Assembly: GCF_001424405.1 (NCBI RefSeq) | Contig: NZ_LMPS01000005.1 | Location: 654,268 to 718,267, forward strand | Length of the DNA stretch: 64,000 bases | Direction: 5' to 3' | From: Dyadobacter sp. Leaf189 | GTDB lineage: Bacteria > Bacteroidota > Bacteroidia > Cytophagales > Spirosomataceae | In this document: piece after piece, positions 41,147-50,577 of the stretch | Layout of the letters: each line of letters begins with the position of its first letter | How positions within the stretch are numbered: position 1 is the first letter of the stretch | The notes under the pieces: model-generated | The model's database searches: none | Told to the model about the DNA's origin: nothing | Seen by the model: the letters and a program-made list of their open reading frames with translations, nothing else | Position numbers and translations under genes: made by a program

Positions 41147-42259
41147 TCAAATCTTCACTCCGGAGTTATTCCGTATCTCTTCATTAGCCACCTTCACGAT
41201 CACGTCACCCTCCTGAATCTCCCCGAAAACCTCGGTCAGATCGTCGCTGCTGGTGCCCGTTTTAACCGGAATCCATACTGCTTTTCCATTATCTACCCGA
41301 ATCACAAAGGTACCCTGCGTGGAATTGAGTACTGCTGACTTTGGAACGGCCAGTGAGGCAGCACCTGCACTCAGAGGAATGGAAACTTCGGTGATCATAC
41401 CAGGTAAAAGTTTTCTATCACTGTTAATCACGTCCATTTCTGTCCTTTGCGAGCGTAAACGTGCGTCTAGTGCACCTGAGAGCCTGGTGACTTTCGCTGT
41501 AAAGTTCTGGTTCGGGAGCGACCTTACCTTGAATTGAACCGCGCTGTTGGCTTTCAAGTAGCTGGTATATGCTTCGGGAACACTCACCACGAGCCGCAGC
41601 TTCCTTTGCTCCACCAATGTGAACAGCGGAAATTCAGAACCTTTGCCCGTTGGTCCTACGTAGGCGCCTGCGCTCACATTGCGGGCCGTTATGACGCCAC
41701 TGAATGGGGCGCGTATTTCAAGATAATTTCTGGTGTCGGTAATCTCCCTGCTTGTGGAGCGCGCCGCGTCAAGTTGCGCCAGGTCAGATCGTTGTTTAGC
41801 TAATGCAAGGTCCAGATCGTTTTGTGACACAGTCCCCGGCGTTTTGCTGGTTTCAAGCAGCCTTTCATAATTTGCTTTGCTCGCTTCATAAATCGCCTCC
41901 TGGGATTTCAGCCTCGATTCACTCGTAGTAAGCTGGGCTGTAAGTTCCGGGGCTTCCATAGACGCAAGCAGTTGTCCCTGTTTCACTTCACTTCCCACAT
42001 CGACATGCAGCTTTTTCACAAAACTGCTGACTTTTGCATAAAGGTCAACCTGCTGAAAAGGAATCAGTTCGCCTGGAATTTGGAGGTTAGAAGACAACTG
42101 TTTCTTTTGAACGGTAACAGTTTCAAGTACCGGCGCTTCGGCTGGTTTCTCTACCTTCGCCGCCTCTTCCTTTTCCGCCTGGGACGGACCACAACCCTGA
42201 AAGGCAGTCAGCGAAGCTGCAACCAGGAAAGAGGTGAGTAGTTTTTGATTATTTCTCAT
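41147..42259 (-). CDS. RND efflux periplasmic adaptor (lipoprotein)
   Basis: A 370-residue membrane fusion protein linking the RND permease to the TolC channel. The lipobox (A-F-Q-G-C near residue 23) suggests a lipid anchor. A lipoyl/barrel-sandwich half (S-E-V-K-Q-G-Q-L-L-A near residue 90), a helical hairpin (S-R-L-K-S-Q-E-A-I-Y-E-A-S-K near residue 117), the second lipoyl half (I-R-A-P-F-S-G-V-I-T near residue 180) and a beta-barrel are all visible. It is the third gene of the operon, 22 bases after the permease, the usual set with TolC and permease. Confidence 0.92.
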   Translation of the reverse strand: MRNNQKLLTSFLVAASLTAFQGCGPSQAEKEEAAKVEKPAEAPVLETVTVQKKQLSSNLQIPGELIPFQQVDLYAKVSSFVKKLHVDVGSEVKQGQLLASMEAPELTAQLTTSESRLKSQEAIYEASKANYERLLETSKTPGTVSQNDLDLALAKQRSDLAQLDAARSTSREITDTRNYLEIRAPFSGVITARNVSAGAYVGPTGKGSEFPLFTLVEQRKLRLVVSVPEAYTSYLKANSAVQFKVRSLPNQNFTAKVTRLSGALDARLRSQRTEMDVINSDRKLLPGMITEVSIPLSAGAASLAVPKSAVLNSTQGTFVIRVDNGKAVWIPVKTGTSSDDLTEVFGEIQEGDVIVKVANEEIRNNSGVKI

Positions 42260-42281
42260 GATGTATCGTGTTCAAAAAGGG

Positions 42282-45200
42282 TTATCGGGTTGTTGGAACA
42301 TAATATTTGCTTTCTTCATCCTCAGGATCAAGGGATACACTCTGGGTACTGGCTTTACCTTGTCCCCAGGCAAATGCGAGCGGCAGAATAAATAATGCGG
42401 CAAATGTGGAAGCAACAAGTCCGCCGACCACCGCGCGGCCAAGTGGAGAAGATTGGTCACCCGCTTCTCCCAGACCGCTCGCCATAGGTATCATACCCAC
42501 CACCATCGCCACAGCGGTCATTACAATAGGTCTTAGTCGCAAACCGGCAGATTCTTTGGCTGCCTCAATGGCATTGCCGCTGTGCTTACGCAGCTGTTCT
42601 GCATTGGTAATCAATAACACCGCATTTGAAATAGATACGCCGACCGACATAATAATGCCCATATAAGATTGCAGGTTCAGCGTGGAGCCGGTTACCATCA
42701 GCAATGCAAGGGAGCCGAGTACCACCGCCGGAACCGTTGCGAGTACAATTGCTGATACTTTGAAGGACTGAAAATTGGCGGCTAGCATCAGGAATATGAC
42801 AACAATAGCTACAACCAAGCCATTTTGAAGACTGTCCAGGGTGTCGGTCAGCGTTTGACTTAGTCCGACCAGCTCAACAGAAAGACCGCGGGGTAACTCG
42901 CCCAGATCGGCCAATGCAGCTTCTACGTCCTTTTTCGCAATCCCCAGATCGGTATTATTCAAGTTGGCAGTCACCGAGAGCACAGGCATTGAACCAAGGT
43001 TATCGTTTTCACCGTATGTGGTATCCGGCGTGATAGTGGCTACATCACCGAGCACAGGCCGGTTGGAGTTACGGAGCAAGGGTATCTCGCCAATCTCATT
43101 GACGTTATTCATCTTGTTCTCTGGAATCTGAACCTGCACGCTGTAACTGAACCCGCCTTTTTCATCCACCCAGATATTTTTATCCGTGTAGCGCGAAGAC
43201 GACGTAGAGGCTGTGAGCGATCTTGAAATATCATTCATATCCACACCCAGCTGCGCCGCGCGAATCCGGTCTACTTCTATATTAATGGAAGGATATTTAT
43301 TCGATTGTCCCAGCTGGATATCACGCAGGTAACTGATCTGGCTCAGCCTGGCAATTACCTTTTGCGCATATTTTTCATTCAGCTTCTTGTCACGTCCCGA
43401 CATTCTTACCTCAATCGGCGTAGGAGAGCCCTGGCTCAGGATCTTATCCGTGAGTTCAATGGGTTCAAATGAAAGTTTGAGATCAGGAATATCGCGGCGA
43501 ACGCTGGCCCGGATCTTCTCTTTCAGTTCATCCAGATTGGTATGAAAACCTTCTTTTAGGCCAACCTGCAACACCGCTTCCTGCGGTCCTGCCATCCAGA
43601 GATAAATGGGGTTAACAGAAAATAAGGCTGGGTGCTGGCCCACATAAGCAGAGGTAACCGAGACATTTTCCGCACCCACAATATCTTTGATCGCCTGAAT
43701 GGTCTTCAAAGTCTTCTCCTCTGTCCGTTCAATGCGGGTCCCCTCAGGCGCACGCAACCGCACCTGAAACTGGCTCCCATTCACCTTTGGAAGTACATCT
43801 TTCCCTATCGTTCCAAGCATCCAGGCTGCAAGTGCGGTAGTGACAATCAGGTAAGAAACAACGATAGGCTTGCGGAAGGGGATAGTTCTTTCGATAAACC
43901 GCATGAATCGCGCTCTTACACGCTCAAAGAAGCTTATTTTACCATCCTGGTCAAAATCCGCGCGGTTAACGAGTGTTTCCTTTTGCTCGTCTTTATTTCT
44001 GCTCAGGCCCGAAGCGACAAATTCCTCGGAGTCGGTCATCTCGGTCCCGTCCGCCTTTTTGTGGTGTTTGACTTTCATGATCCAGTTTGCCATCACCGGA
44101 ACGAATGTCTGCGCGAGAAAATAGGAGACGATCATACTGAAACCGATCGCCAGCGCGAGCGGAAGAAACAAGGAACCCGGAATGCCGCCCATTGTAAATG
44201 CAGGCGCAAATACGGCCAGGATACAGAAAAGGATCAACAGCTTGGGAAATGCAATTTCCTGGCAGGCATCCCAGATTGCAAGTGCCTTGGGTTTTCCCAT
44301 ATCCAGGTGCTGGTGAATGTTCTCGATGGTTACCGTACTTTCATCAACCAGAATACCGATCGCTAGCGCCAATCCGCTCAGCGTCATAATGTTAATCGTT
44401 TGCCCAAATAAGTTAAGGAACAAAACACCTGCAATAATGGAGGTTGGGATCGTTAAAATAACGATCAATGCACCGCGGGGATCGCCCAGGAAGAGTAACA
44501 CCATCAATCCGGTAAGTACCGCGCCGATCGCACCTTCCGTAAGCAGACTTTTCACGGAGTTCATTACGTAAGTCGACTGGTCGAACTCGTAGCTGATCTT
44601 CACATCTTCCGGCAAAGTGCTTTGAATGCGCGGCATCGCCTTTTTCAGGTTTTGCACTACTTCCCAGGTGGAAGCATCTGCGCCTTTGGCAATGCTGAGG
44701 TATACCGAACGTTTTCCATTCACAAGCCCGTAACCAGCCGTAATATCCGCACCATCCTCGATCGTTGCCACATCTCGCAAGTAGAGGTTTTGAACAGTAC
44801 CCTTGAATAAAGGAATGTTTTCAAAATCTTTTACGTGCCGAACCGTGGTGTTGGTGGGCGTGATGTAGTTCTTATCACCGATCCGCACATTACCCGAAGG
44901 CGCCGTCTGGTTGTTCACGCGCAAAGCTTCTACCAGCTGATCGGTAGAGATATTATGCGAGCGCATCAACTCGGGATCGGCTTTTACAACAATGGTCCTG
45001 ATATTCCCACCAAAAGGAGGAGCTGAAACAAGGCCGGGAATGGACGTAAATGTGGAGCGTACGTACACGTTCGCAAGATCGAGCAGCTCATTGTTGGAGC
45101 GTTTTTCACTGCTTAGTACCAGCTGCCCCACAGGCAATGTGGAGGCATCGAAGCGGATAATGAACGGAGGGTTGGAGCCGGGAGGAAAAATAGCCTGCGC

Positions 45201-45542
45201 CCTGTTCGTAAAAGCACTCAGCTCAGCTGAAGCCTGCGCCATATTGGTGCCCGGGTAGAAATTGATCTTCATCAAAGTCAGTCCCTGAATGTTCTTGGTT
45301 TCAATGCTCTTTATACCATTGACATACAACAGGATGTTGATGTATTGTTTGGCAAAAAAGGTTTCCATCTGGTTGGGGGTATATCCGCCAAACGGGTGGG
45401 CAATGTACATAACCGGCAGATCAAGCTTGGGGAAAATGTCAATCTTGATGTTCCGTACTGCATTGATACCGAAAAAGAATAGACCCGCCACTACAACCAT
45501 GATCGTGATCGGTTTACGCAGCGCAAAGCGGATTAAATCCAT
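42282..45542 (-). CDS. RND efflux permease with EF-hand loop
   Basis: A 1086-residue inner-membrane RND pump of the AcrB/HAE family. The duplicated 6+6 membrane topology is visible, with the TM4 charged motif at G-I-L-V-D-E-S-T-V. The large periplasmic loops are of normal size. The cytoplasmic segment between the two halves (about residues 480-560) is extended and contains a perfect 12-residue EF-hand loop, D-F-D-Q-D-G-K-I-S-F-F-E, at residues 529-540. The rest of the operon supplies TolC and the adaptor. The substrate could be a hydrophobic drug or another small molecule. The gene starts about 49 bases after TolC ends. Confidence 0.93.
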   Translation of the reverse strand: MDLIRFALRKPITIMVVVAGLFFFGINAVRNIKIDIFPKLDLPVMYIAHPFGGYTPNQMETFFAKQYINILLYVNGIKSIETKNIQGLTLMKINFYPGTNMAQASAELSAFTNRAQAIFPPGSNPPFIIRFDASTLPVGQLVLSSEKRSNNELLDLANVYVRSTFTSIPGLVSAPPFGGNIRTIVVKADPELMRSHNISTDQLVEALRVNNQTAPSGNVRIGDKNYITPTNTTVRHVKDFENIPLFKGTVQNLYLRDVATIEDGADITAGYGLVNGKRSVYLSIAKGADASTWEVVQNLKKAMPRIQSTLPEDVKISYEFDQSTYVMNSVKSLLTEGAIGAVLTGLMVLLFLGDPRGALIVILTIPTSIIAGVLFLNLFGQTINIMTLSGLALAIGILVDESTVTIENIHQHLDMGKPKALAIWDACQEIAFPKLLILFCILAVFAPAFTMGGIPGSLFLPLALAIGFSMIVSYFLAQTFVPVMANWIMKVKHHKKADGTEMTDSEEFVASGLSRNKDEQKETLVNRADFDQDGKISFFERVRARFMRFIERTIPFRKPIVVSYLIVTTALAAWMLGTIGKDVLPKVNGSQFQVRLRAPEGTRIERTEEKTLKTIQAIKDIVGAENVSVTSAYVGQHPALFSVNPIYLWMAGPQEAVLQVGLKEGFHTNLDELKEKIRASVRRDIPDLKLSFEPIELTDKILSQGSPTPIEVRMSGRDKKLNEKYAQKVIARLSQISYLRDIQLGQSNKYPSINIEVDRIRAAQLGVDMNDISRSLTASTSSSRYTDKNIWVDEKGGFSYSVQVQIPENKMNNVNEIGEIPLLRNSNRPVLGDVATITPDTTYGENDNLGSMPVLSVTANLNNTDLGIAKKDVEAALADLGELPRGLSVELVGLSQTLTDTLDSLQNGLVVAIVVIFLMLAANFQSFKVSAIVLATVPAVVLGSLALLMVTGSTLNLQSYMGIIMSVGVSISNAVLLITNAEQLRKHSGNAIEAAKESAGLRLRPIVMTAVAMVVGMIPMASGLGEAGDQSSPLGRAVVGGLVASTFAALFILPLAFAWGQGKASTQSVSLDPEDEESKYYVPTTR

Positions 45543-45591
45543 TAGTTAAGGGGTAAAGGTTTGTTATTTATGGTCAACCAATGACCAAATG

Positions 45592-46977
45592 TCACTGTTC
45601 CAGAAAAATGCCGAAGTCTCCCGCCGCCGCGGCTTTCAGCAGCAATGCCTGCCAGAGGTTGTTCAATGCGATATCGCGATTAGTCTCGGCGCGGTTCAGA
45701 ATGTATAGTGCCTGTGTCATGTCGACGATGTTACTTAATCCGTTTTTGTACAACACGCTCTTCTGCAGATAGGCATCGGACGCTGATTTTACCTGTACCG
45801 GCGCTTCCTGCGCATTGGCGGCTGCATTCCTGATTTTGTTTTCTGATAAAAGCAGCTGGTTTTTGATCTGCTGTTCAGCCAGGTTATACTCTTCTTTCAA
45901 TGCATTTGAAATAAATCCCTGCGCCACCGCCTGCTGCCGCGTGCGAAGTATGTTCGTCATATTCCAGGTAGCGCCGATACCCAGCAGATAGTTGAATCGA
46001 ACAGGCTTGATACCTTCCAGATAGTTTTGTGTAAAAGCACGCTGATCCACCGCATAGTTGGAGGAAAAGCCTGCGCCCCGACCCTGAAACACGCCAAAGA
46101 AAGAGAAAACCGGCATTCCCAGCGTTTGGATATACTTCACTTGCTGCTCGCTTACCGCGACCCGGTTTGTGTAAAACCGGAGCAGGGGATGGTTTTCCAG
46201 CTTAGGTATGGTATCCGCCACCAGTCTGGGCATTCTCGTGATGAAAGTGCTGTCAAGCATGAACCGTTGTTCGGTAACACCCATTAACCTCGCGAGTACA
46301 TTTGCCTGTTCCTGTTCCAGGTCGCGCGCCTGGGTAATGCTGATCTTTGCATTGGATACCTCCGCATTGGCGAGCGAGGAGTCTACGCCCGGGATCAGCC
46401 CGTTTTTAGCGCGGGTTACTACCACATTCTTTAATGCATTGGCGCGTTCAAGGTTGTTTTCCCACGATCGGACCAGCCTTTGTGCCGCCAGCAGGTTCAG
46501 GTAAGCGCCGGCTACGCGTATGCTGTGCTGAAATTGTTCCTGTGTCAGATCACTTTCATCGCGCACAACTGTAGACTTTGCTACGTTGATCCGCTCGCGG
46601 GCTCTTCCGAATGCGAAGAAATCCCAGTTTACATTCGTCAGGTACAATGCACCGAATGCGGCATTCCAGTTCTGGCTGCCCAGCGGCAGACCCGAAGAAG
46701 CTACCGCAAGTCCCATCCCGTAAAGCGGGCCGTTCTGTCCGTTTACAGTTCCGTAATCCTGCTGCGCAGAAAGGTTTAGGTTGGGAAGGTAATCTTTCCG
46801 GCTTTGCGCCACGGTGGCTTTTGAAGCGCCGAGATAGTTGGTTTTCGCGCGGATGGTACCGTAGTTGGTCAGTGCTGTTTCGACTGCATCGTGCAGGCTA
46901 AGTACCTGCGCGGTGGCCTGTGCGCCGGGATTCAGCAAATAAAAGGGCAGGAGTAAGTGAAATAAACGTTTCGACAT
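45592..46977 (-). CDS. TolC family outer-membrane efflux protein
   Basis: A protein of about 461 residues from the ATG at 46977 (a GTG at 46998 adds seven). It has a signal peptide and the TolC duplicated helical/barrel pattern, for example L-S-L-H-D-A-V-E-T-A-L-T-N near residue 32 and repeated A-x-x-N-L segments. It forms the outer-membrane channel of the RND complex encoded just downstream, and is the first structural gene of the operon. The AraC gene lies 111 bases upstream on the same strand. Confidence 0.9.
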   Translation of the reverse strand: MSKRLFHLLLPFYLLNPGAQATAQVLSLHDAVETALTNYGTIRAKTNYLGASKATVAQSRKDYLPNLNLSAQQDYGTVNGQNGPLYGMGLAVASSGLPLGSQNWNAAFGALYLTNVNWDFFAFGRARERINVAKSTVVRDESDLTQEQFQHSIRVAGAYLNLLAAQRLVRSWENNLERANALKNVVVTRAKNGLIPGVDSSLANAEVSNAKISITQARDLEQEQANVLARLMGVTEQRFMLDSTFITRMPRLVADTIPKLENHPLLRFYTNRVAVSEQQVKYIQTLGMPVFSFFGVFQGRGAGFSSNYAVDQRAFTQNYLEGIKPVRFNYLLGIGATWNMTNILRTRQQAVAQGFISNALKEEYNLAEQQIKNQLLLSENKIRNAAANAQEAPVQVKSASDAYLQKSVLYKNGLSNIVDMTQALYILNRAETNRDIALNNLWQALLLKAAAAGDFGIFLEQ

Positions 46978-47088
46978 ATAGTAGGTCCGGGTTTGCACCG
47001 GGGTTTAGGAGCTATGCTTTCGTCGTTCTGCGGATCAGATCTCAGTCGCAGGTATTATGTACTACAATCAAACAATAAATTATAAAAT

Positions 47089-48009
47089 TCAAACACTATA
47101 TCTTTCATTGGTTCGGTACGACTTGGGGGTGATACCGGTTTGTTTTTTGAAGAGATTGTTGAAATAAGCCGGATATTCAAAGCCAAGACAAAATGCGATT
47201 TCGGCAATGCTCCAGTTCGAGTGCCGCAGCATTGCTTTTGACTGGACCATAATTCTTTCAATGATGTGATCCGTGGTGGTTTTGCCAGTTGTTTCCTTTA
47301 ATGCGCGGTTGAGGTGGTTTACGTGTACATCCAGGCGCGCAGCAAAGTCCTTGGCTGTCTTAAGTTGCAGCTTGTGCTCAGGCGATTCAATGGGAAACTG
47401 TCTTTCCAGCAGGTCGTGGAATGAGGCAGAAAGTCGCGCCGACCCATTTGCGTGAATGTCGTTGAGCTCGGAAGGCTGCATTTTCATGGCCTCGTGGGCG
47501 AGCACATTCACGTAATTCCGCATCAGATCGTATTTGTGTGCGTAGCTGGAAGCGATATCCTCCTGCATTTTGCCGAAGATCCGTAACAGATAATCCTGCT
47601 GTTCTTCGCTGATGAAGTAGACCGGGATACTGTCTGCCCGGAGTATCGGACAATCATTTACAGTCGCCGACCTGCTCATACTGCTCAGGAACTGATCGTT
47701 GAAGAGGCAAAAGAATCCGGATTGCTCATGGGACTTTGCCTGCCAGGAATAGGGGACGTTGCGGTTGAAGAACACTAATGCATTCTTATCAATTTCAATC
47801 TGGTGATTTCCGTAAGAAATGACCCCTTTGCCGATGATCAGTGATATTTTGTAAAAATCCCGGCGCGCATATGAAGTGTATTTCGGGCAAAATACACGGG
47901 AGAAAACGTTGATGTGCTCTTCGTTACGGGAAGTACTGTCCGGGCGTTCTACACCTTTGGCAGCTGGGTGCGTCTGGTAAAAATGCGCTACGGTCTCGCT
48001 CGGTATCAT
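47089..48009 (-). CDS. AraC family regulator of the RND operon
   Basis: A 306-residue regulator with a cupin-like N-terminal part (about residues 1-150) and a C-terminal AraC domain (about 200-300). The second HTH reads I-A-E-I-A-F-C-L-G-F-E-Y-P-A-Y-F-N-N-L-F, followed by F-K-K-Q-T-G-I-T-P-K-S-Y-R. It precedes the RND operon on the same strand and probably controls it. The co-effector is unknown. Intergenic sequence between the two genes is about 110 bases and AT-rich, with no terminator seen. Confidence 0.85.
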   Translation of the reverse strand: MIPSETVAHFYQTHPAAKGVERPDSTSRNEEHINVFSRVFCPKYTSYARRDFYKISLIIGKGVISYGNHQIEIDKNALVFFNRNVPYSWQAKSHEQSGFFCLFNDQFLSSMSRSATVNDCPILRADSIPVYFISEEQQDYLLRIFGKMQEDIASSYAHKYDLMRNYVNVLAHEAMKMQPSELNDIHANGSARLSASFHDLLERQFPIESPEHKLQLKTAKDFAARLDVHVNHLNRALKETTGKTTTDHIIERIMVQSKAMLRHSNWSIAEIAFCLGFEYPAYFNNLFKKQTGITPKSYRTNERYSV

Positions 48010-48128
48010 GTGTTGAAATTATGAAATTCAAATATTCACCACAACTGATACCTGTTAAAAATTCATTAAACGAAGGAAGAACTTACAATTTTCATACTTT
48101 TTCAATTTTAAACAATCTTTAAAACCAT

Positions 48129-48172
48129 AAAAGGCAAAGAGCCAGCGCGATGTGCGTGGCTCTTTGCCTTTT
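48129..48172. terminator. Strong bidirectional terminator-like hairpin
   Basis: A perfect 16-bp stem (arms 48129-48144 and 48157-48172; AAAAGGCAAAGAGCCA and its complement) encloses a 12-base loop. T tracts or A tracts flank both ends. On the minus strand it lies past the stop of the gene at 48246. Confidence 0.82.
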
Positions 48173-48202
48173 GGATTTAGAAACAGTTTGTTAACCTAAG
48201 CA

Positions 48203-48222
48203 GCCGGTCCCGGAGGACCGGC
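48203..48222. terminator. Second hairpin past the 139-residue gene
   Basis: GCCGGTCC-CGGA-GGACCGGC is a perfect 8-bp stem with a tetraloop. No U tract follows on either strand, so its role as a terminator is less certain. Confidence 0.45.
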
Positions 48223-48245
48223 CTTGCCTGACAGGATTATTGCGG

Positions 48246-48665
48246 CTAATCTACTGTCGGGTATGTTGATCCGTCTGCGCTGTTCACATTGTCAGCCATT
48301 TGTACCGTGTCACGCACAGGTGCCAGAACATTCTGGGTTTTGTAGTTACGTGGCGAAGTCAATGGATTAAGCTGCACGCCTTCTACCTTGTATTCGCGCA
48401 TTACCACCATGGTAGCGGGTCTTGGCGCATACTTTGGCGTGGTGCTCATGTATTTGCTGCGCTGGTATTTGCCGGCGCGCTCAACAGTTTTCAGGTTGGC
48501 AACCTCGACTGTGTTCTTCCTATTCGCCTTCGCTGCTGCAGCCTTGTTTGGATGCTTGTAATTGTGCACCGAAATGCCGGGATCAACGATAGACTGGGCT
48601 TTTGCCTGGAAACTAAGTATAGTTATAGCTGCAACTGCTGCAGCAAGAAATTTTAGATTTTTCAT
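48246..48665 (-). CDS. Hypothetical exported protein, 139 aa
   Basis: A signal peptide (residues 1-23, ending K-A-Q) is clear. The mature part has no known family; it is basic and low in complexity in places (P-N-K-A-A-A-A-K-A-N-R-K-N). It is a single gene, followed by two hairpins. About 326 bases upstream, up to the bestrophin stop at 48992, hold no gene that I can support: they are AT-rich and presumably contain its promoter. Confidence 0.65.
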   Translation of the reverse strand: MKNLKFLAAAVAAITILSFQAKAQSIVDPGISVHNYKHPNKAAAAKANRKNTVEVANLKTVERAGKYQRSKYMSTTPKYAPRPATMVVMREYKVEGVQLNPLTSPRNYKTQNVLAPVRDTVQMADNVNSADGSTYPTVD

Positions 48666-48991
48666 TTTACATTCAATTTAAAAGTACTTCAACTCAACCC
48701 TTTTCATTGGGGTTTGTTCTAATTTAATACCTTAAAGGATGATTGTAAAATTCATTAATACTCTCCTAAAACTACTTCGAGGAGAAATTCAGCTTCAATT
48801 TTAAGCCGTTTTTTAAGTAGAAATGCAGGAAAAGAGAAAATGGGTTTCTTCTGAACAATAGGTTGTTAAGAAAATTTAAAATATCCTAAAAACAGGTTTT
48901 TTCTGCACCCGGAAAAATTTTATAGAAGCATTAAAAATTTAATGAGTTTCTAACCACTTTCTAATGATTTGTGGAGCAGGCGTGCAAATTG

Positions 48992-49873
48992 TCATTGCAG
49001 CAGTGCCAGGGCTGAGGATTGAATTCCACTGCAGATACGATCAACGGGAAGATCATTGCTGTCCTCACCGAACGGATCTTCAATTTCCTCCGCAATTACT
49101 TCCAGGCTCGCGAGAATGTAAAACACGAACATAACGAAAGGGACCACGAGGAAATGCAGGCTGAATGCATAGCCGATCGGCAGGGTAAGGCAGTAGGTGA
49201 AAATAAACTTTTTGATGAAAGAGCTGTAAGACAATGGGATAGGAGTGTTCTTGATCCTTTCACAGGCGCCGCAAATGTCGGTAAATGCTTCAAGCTGATT
49301 ATTCAGAAGAATGGTATGTTCCGGCAGTATAGTCCCGTTTCTTTGGAGCTCGATGACCTTGCTGAACATCGCCGCCGCAATCTGATTGGGAACGTGGCCG
49401 CTATCTTGCAACGATTCGTGGTTCATACCTGGCGTTTCCTGAAATTCTTCCGGGCGGAACTGGCTGCGGAGGTGATTTTTGAGTGCGAATGCATAATTCG
49501 GGATCATCTTTTGAAAGAAAAGCCGCTCCTCCCGGTGTCCTTCCGGCAGCAGCCCACTGATTTTAAGCGCGAGATTCCTGCTGTTGTTCATCAGCGATCC
49601 CCATTGCTTTCTGCCTTCCCACCAGCGGTCGTAAGCTGTATTTGTTCTGAATACCAGCAGCATAGAGATTACAAAACCCAGCAGCGAATGCATGAGCGAG
49701 ATATTTTTCAGATCGGTATTGGTGCCGAGGTCGAAGTAAATCAGCACCAGGTAAGCTACCACTGCCGAATACACGCCGATGGTCAGGATCAGCGGCGTCA
49801 GCTTGCGGACAGTATCCCCTTTTTGAAAATAGAATATGTAGCGAAACCACTCTTTGGGATTATAGTCGATCAT
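48992..49873 (-). CDS. Bestrophin family anion channel
   Basis: A 293-residue membrane protein of the bestrophin/UPF0187 family. The segment F-R-T-N-T-A-Y-D-R-W-W-E-G-R near residue 76 is the family hallmark. Four hydrophobic segments fit (about residues 26-48, 58-74, 213-230 and 235-255), and the I-E-D-P-F-G near residue 267 is also typical. Bacterial members are pentameric chloride or sodium channels. It overlaps the upstream exonuclease gene by four bases (ATGA), so the two are coupled, although a joint function is not obvious. Confidence 0.9.
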   Translation of the reverse strand: MIDYNPKEWFRYIFYFQKGDTVRKLTPLILTIGVYSAVVAYLVLIYFDLGTNTDLKNISLMHSLLGFVISMLLVFRTNTAYDRWWEGRKQWGSLMNNSRNLALKISGLLPEGHREERLFFQKMIPNYAFALKNHLRSQFRPEEFQETPGMNHESLQDSGHVPNQIAAAMFSKVIELQRNGTILPEHTILLNNQLEAFTDICGACERIKNTPIPLSYSSFIKKFIFTYCLTLPIGYAFSLHFLVVPFVMFVFYILASLEVIAEEIEDPFGEDSNDLPVDRICSGIQSSALALLQ

Positions 49874-50457
49874 ATGAACTTGACTCGGTCGATCAATTTA
49901 AAAAACTCTTTGAAGCATTTGGCCGTCAGACGCGCGTCTTCCAATGCATTGTGCGTGTCCTCCTCGCGTTCGAAACCAAAGTATCCTGCCACGGAACCCA
50001 GACTCAGCGAGCGCGGGACCATTTTGCCGTTCTTTTCCATGATCTGGAAGAAGAGATAGGATACTGTGTGCAGGTCGAGCATTTTGTTTGAAAACGACCA
50101 TTTCATTTTCTCGCTTCTGTAAGCAAACCGGAGAAAGTTGATATCGTTGATCACACTCTGCCCGCAAATGATCACATTGGAAAGCCCCGGCTTGCCCGCA
50201 TTCATTTTCTTGATCCACTTCTCGAATTCAGGCAGCACGTCGTAAATCATCGGAGCATCTTCAAGGTCGATCATCGAAAGTCCGTGTACTTCCTCCGACT
50301 TGACTGAAAACGCTTCTTCGTTCTCGGGATACACGTTTTGCAGGTAAGTGCCTTTGGAGGTCCAGCTATCGTCAAAAAACTCCGCACCAATCTGGATAAT
50401 CTCATTCCAGCCTGGCTCCGGGCCGGTCATTTCTATATCGAGGACGAGAAAGGACAT
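49870..50457 (-). CDS. DEDDh 3'-5' exonuclease (RNase T/DnaQ-like)
   Basis: A 195-residue exonuclease of the DEDDh type. ExoI is L-D-I-E-M-T-G near residue 6 (D and E), and ExoIII is H-N-A-L-E-D-A near residue 170 (H and D). The ExoII aspartate is likely the one in S-V-I-N-D-I-N-F-L near residue 107. It acts on RNA or DNA ends; there is no polymerase or helicase domain, so a DnaQ or RNase T-like function is possible. Its stop overlaps the start of the bestrophin gene (ATGA). The nspC gene is divergent upstream. Confidence 0.88.
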   Translation of the reverse strand: MSFLVLDIEMTGPEPGWNEIIQIGAEFFDDSWTSKGTYLQNVYPENEEAFSVKSEEVHGLSMIDLEDAPMIYDVLPEFEKWIKKMNAGKPGLSNVIICGQSVINDINFLRFAYRSEKMKWSFSNKMLDLHTVSYLFFQIMEKNGKMVPRSLSLGSVAGYFGFEREEDTHNALEDARLTAKCFKEFFKLIDRVKFI

Positions 50458-50577
50458 ATATATAATGTTACAGGAAAATCAATTTGATTGTAAAAGCGGA
50501 AACTCAAAGCCCTTATTTTGCGTACAAAACTAGATAAACATTACATTTTTACGATTCGATATCCACTCATTTATAAA

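Noticed and set aside
43632..44366. A 244-codon open frame on the plus strand
   Set aside because: It is antisense to the middle of the RND permease, has no signal of coding and no recognisable domain.
49019..50059. A 346-codon open frame on the plus strand
   Set aside because: It crosses two well-supported minus-strand genes (bestrophin and DEDDh exonuclease) and has no recognisable product.
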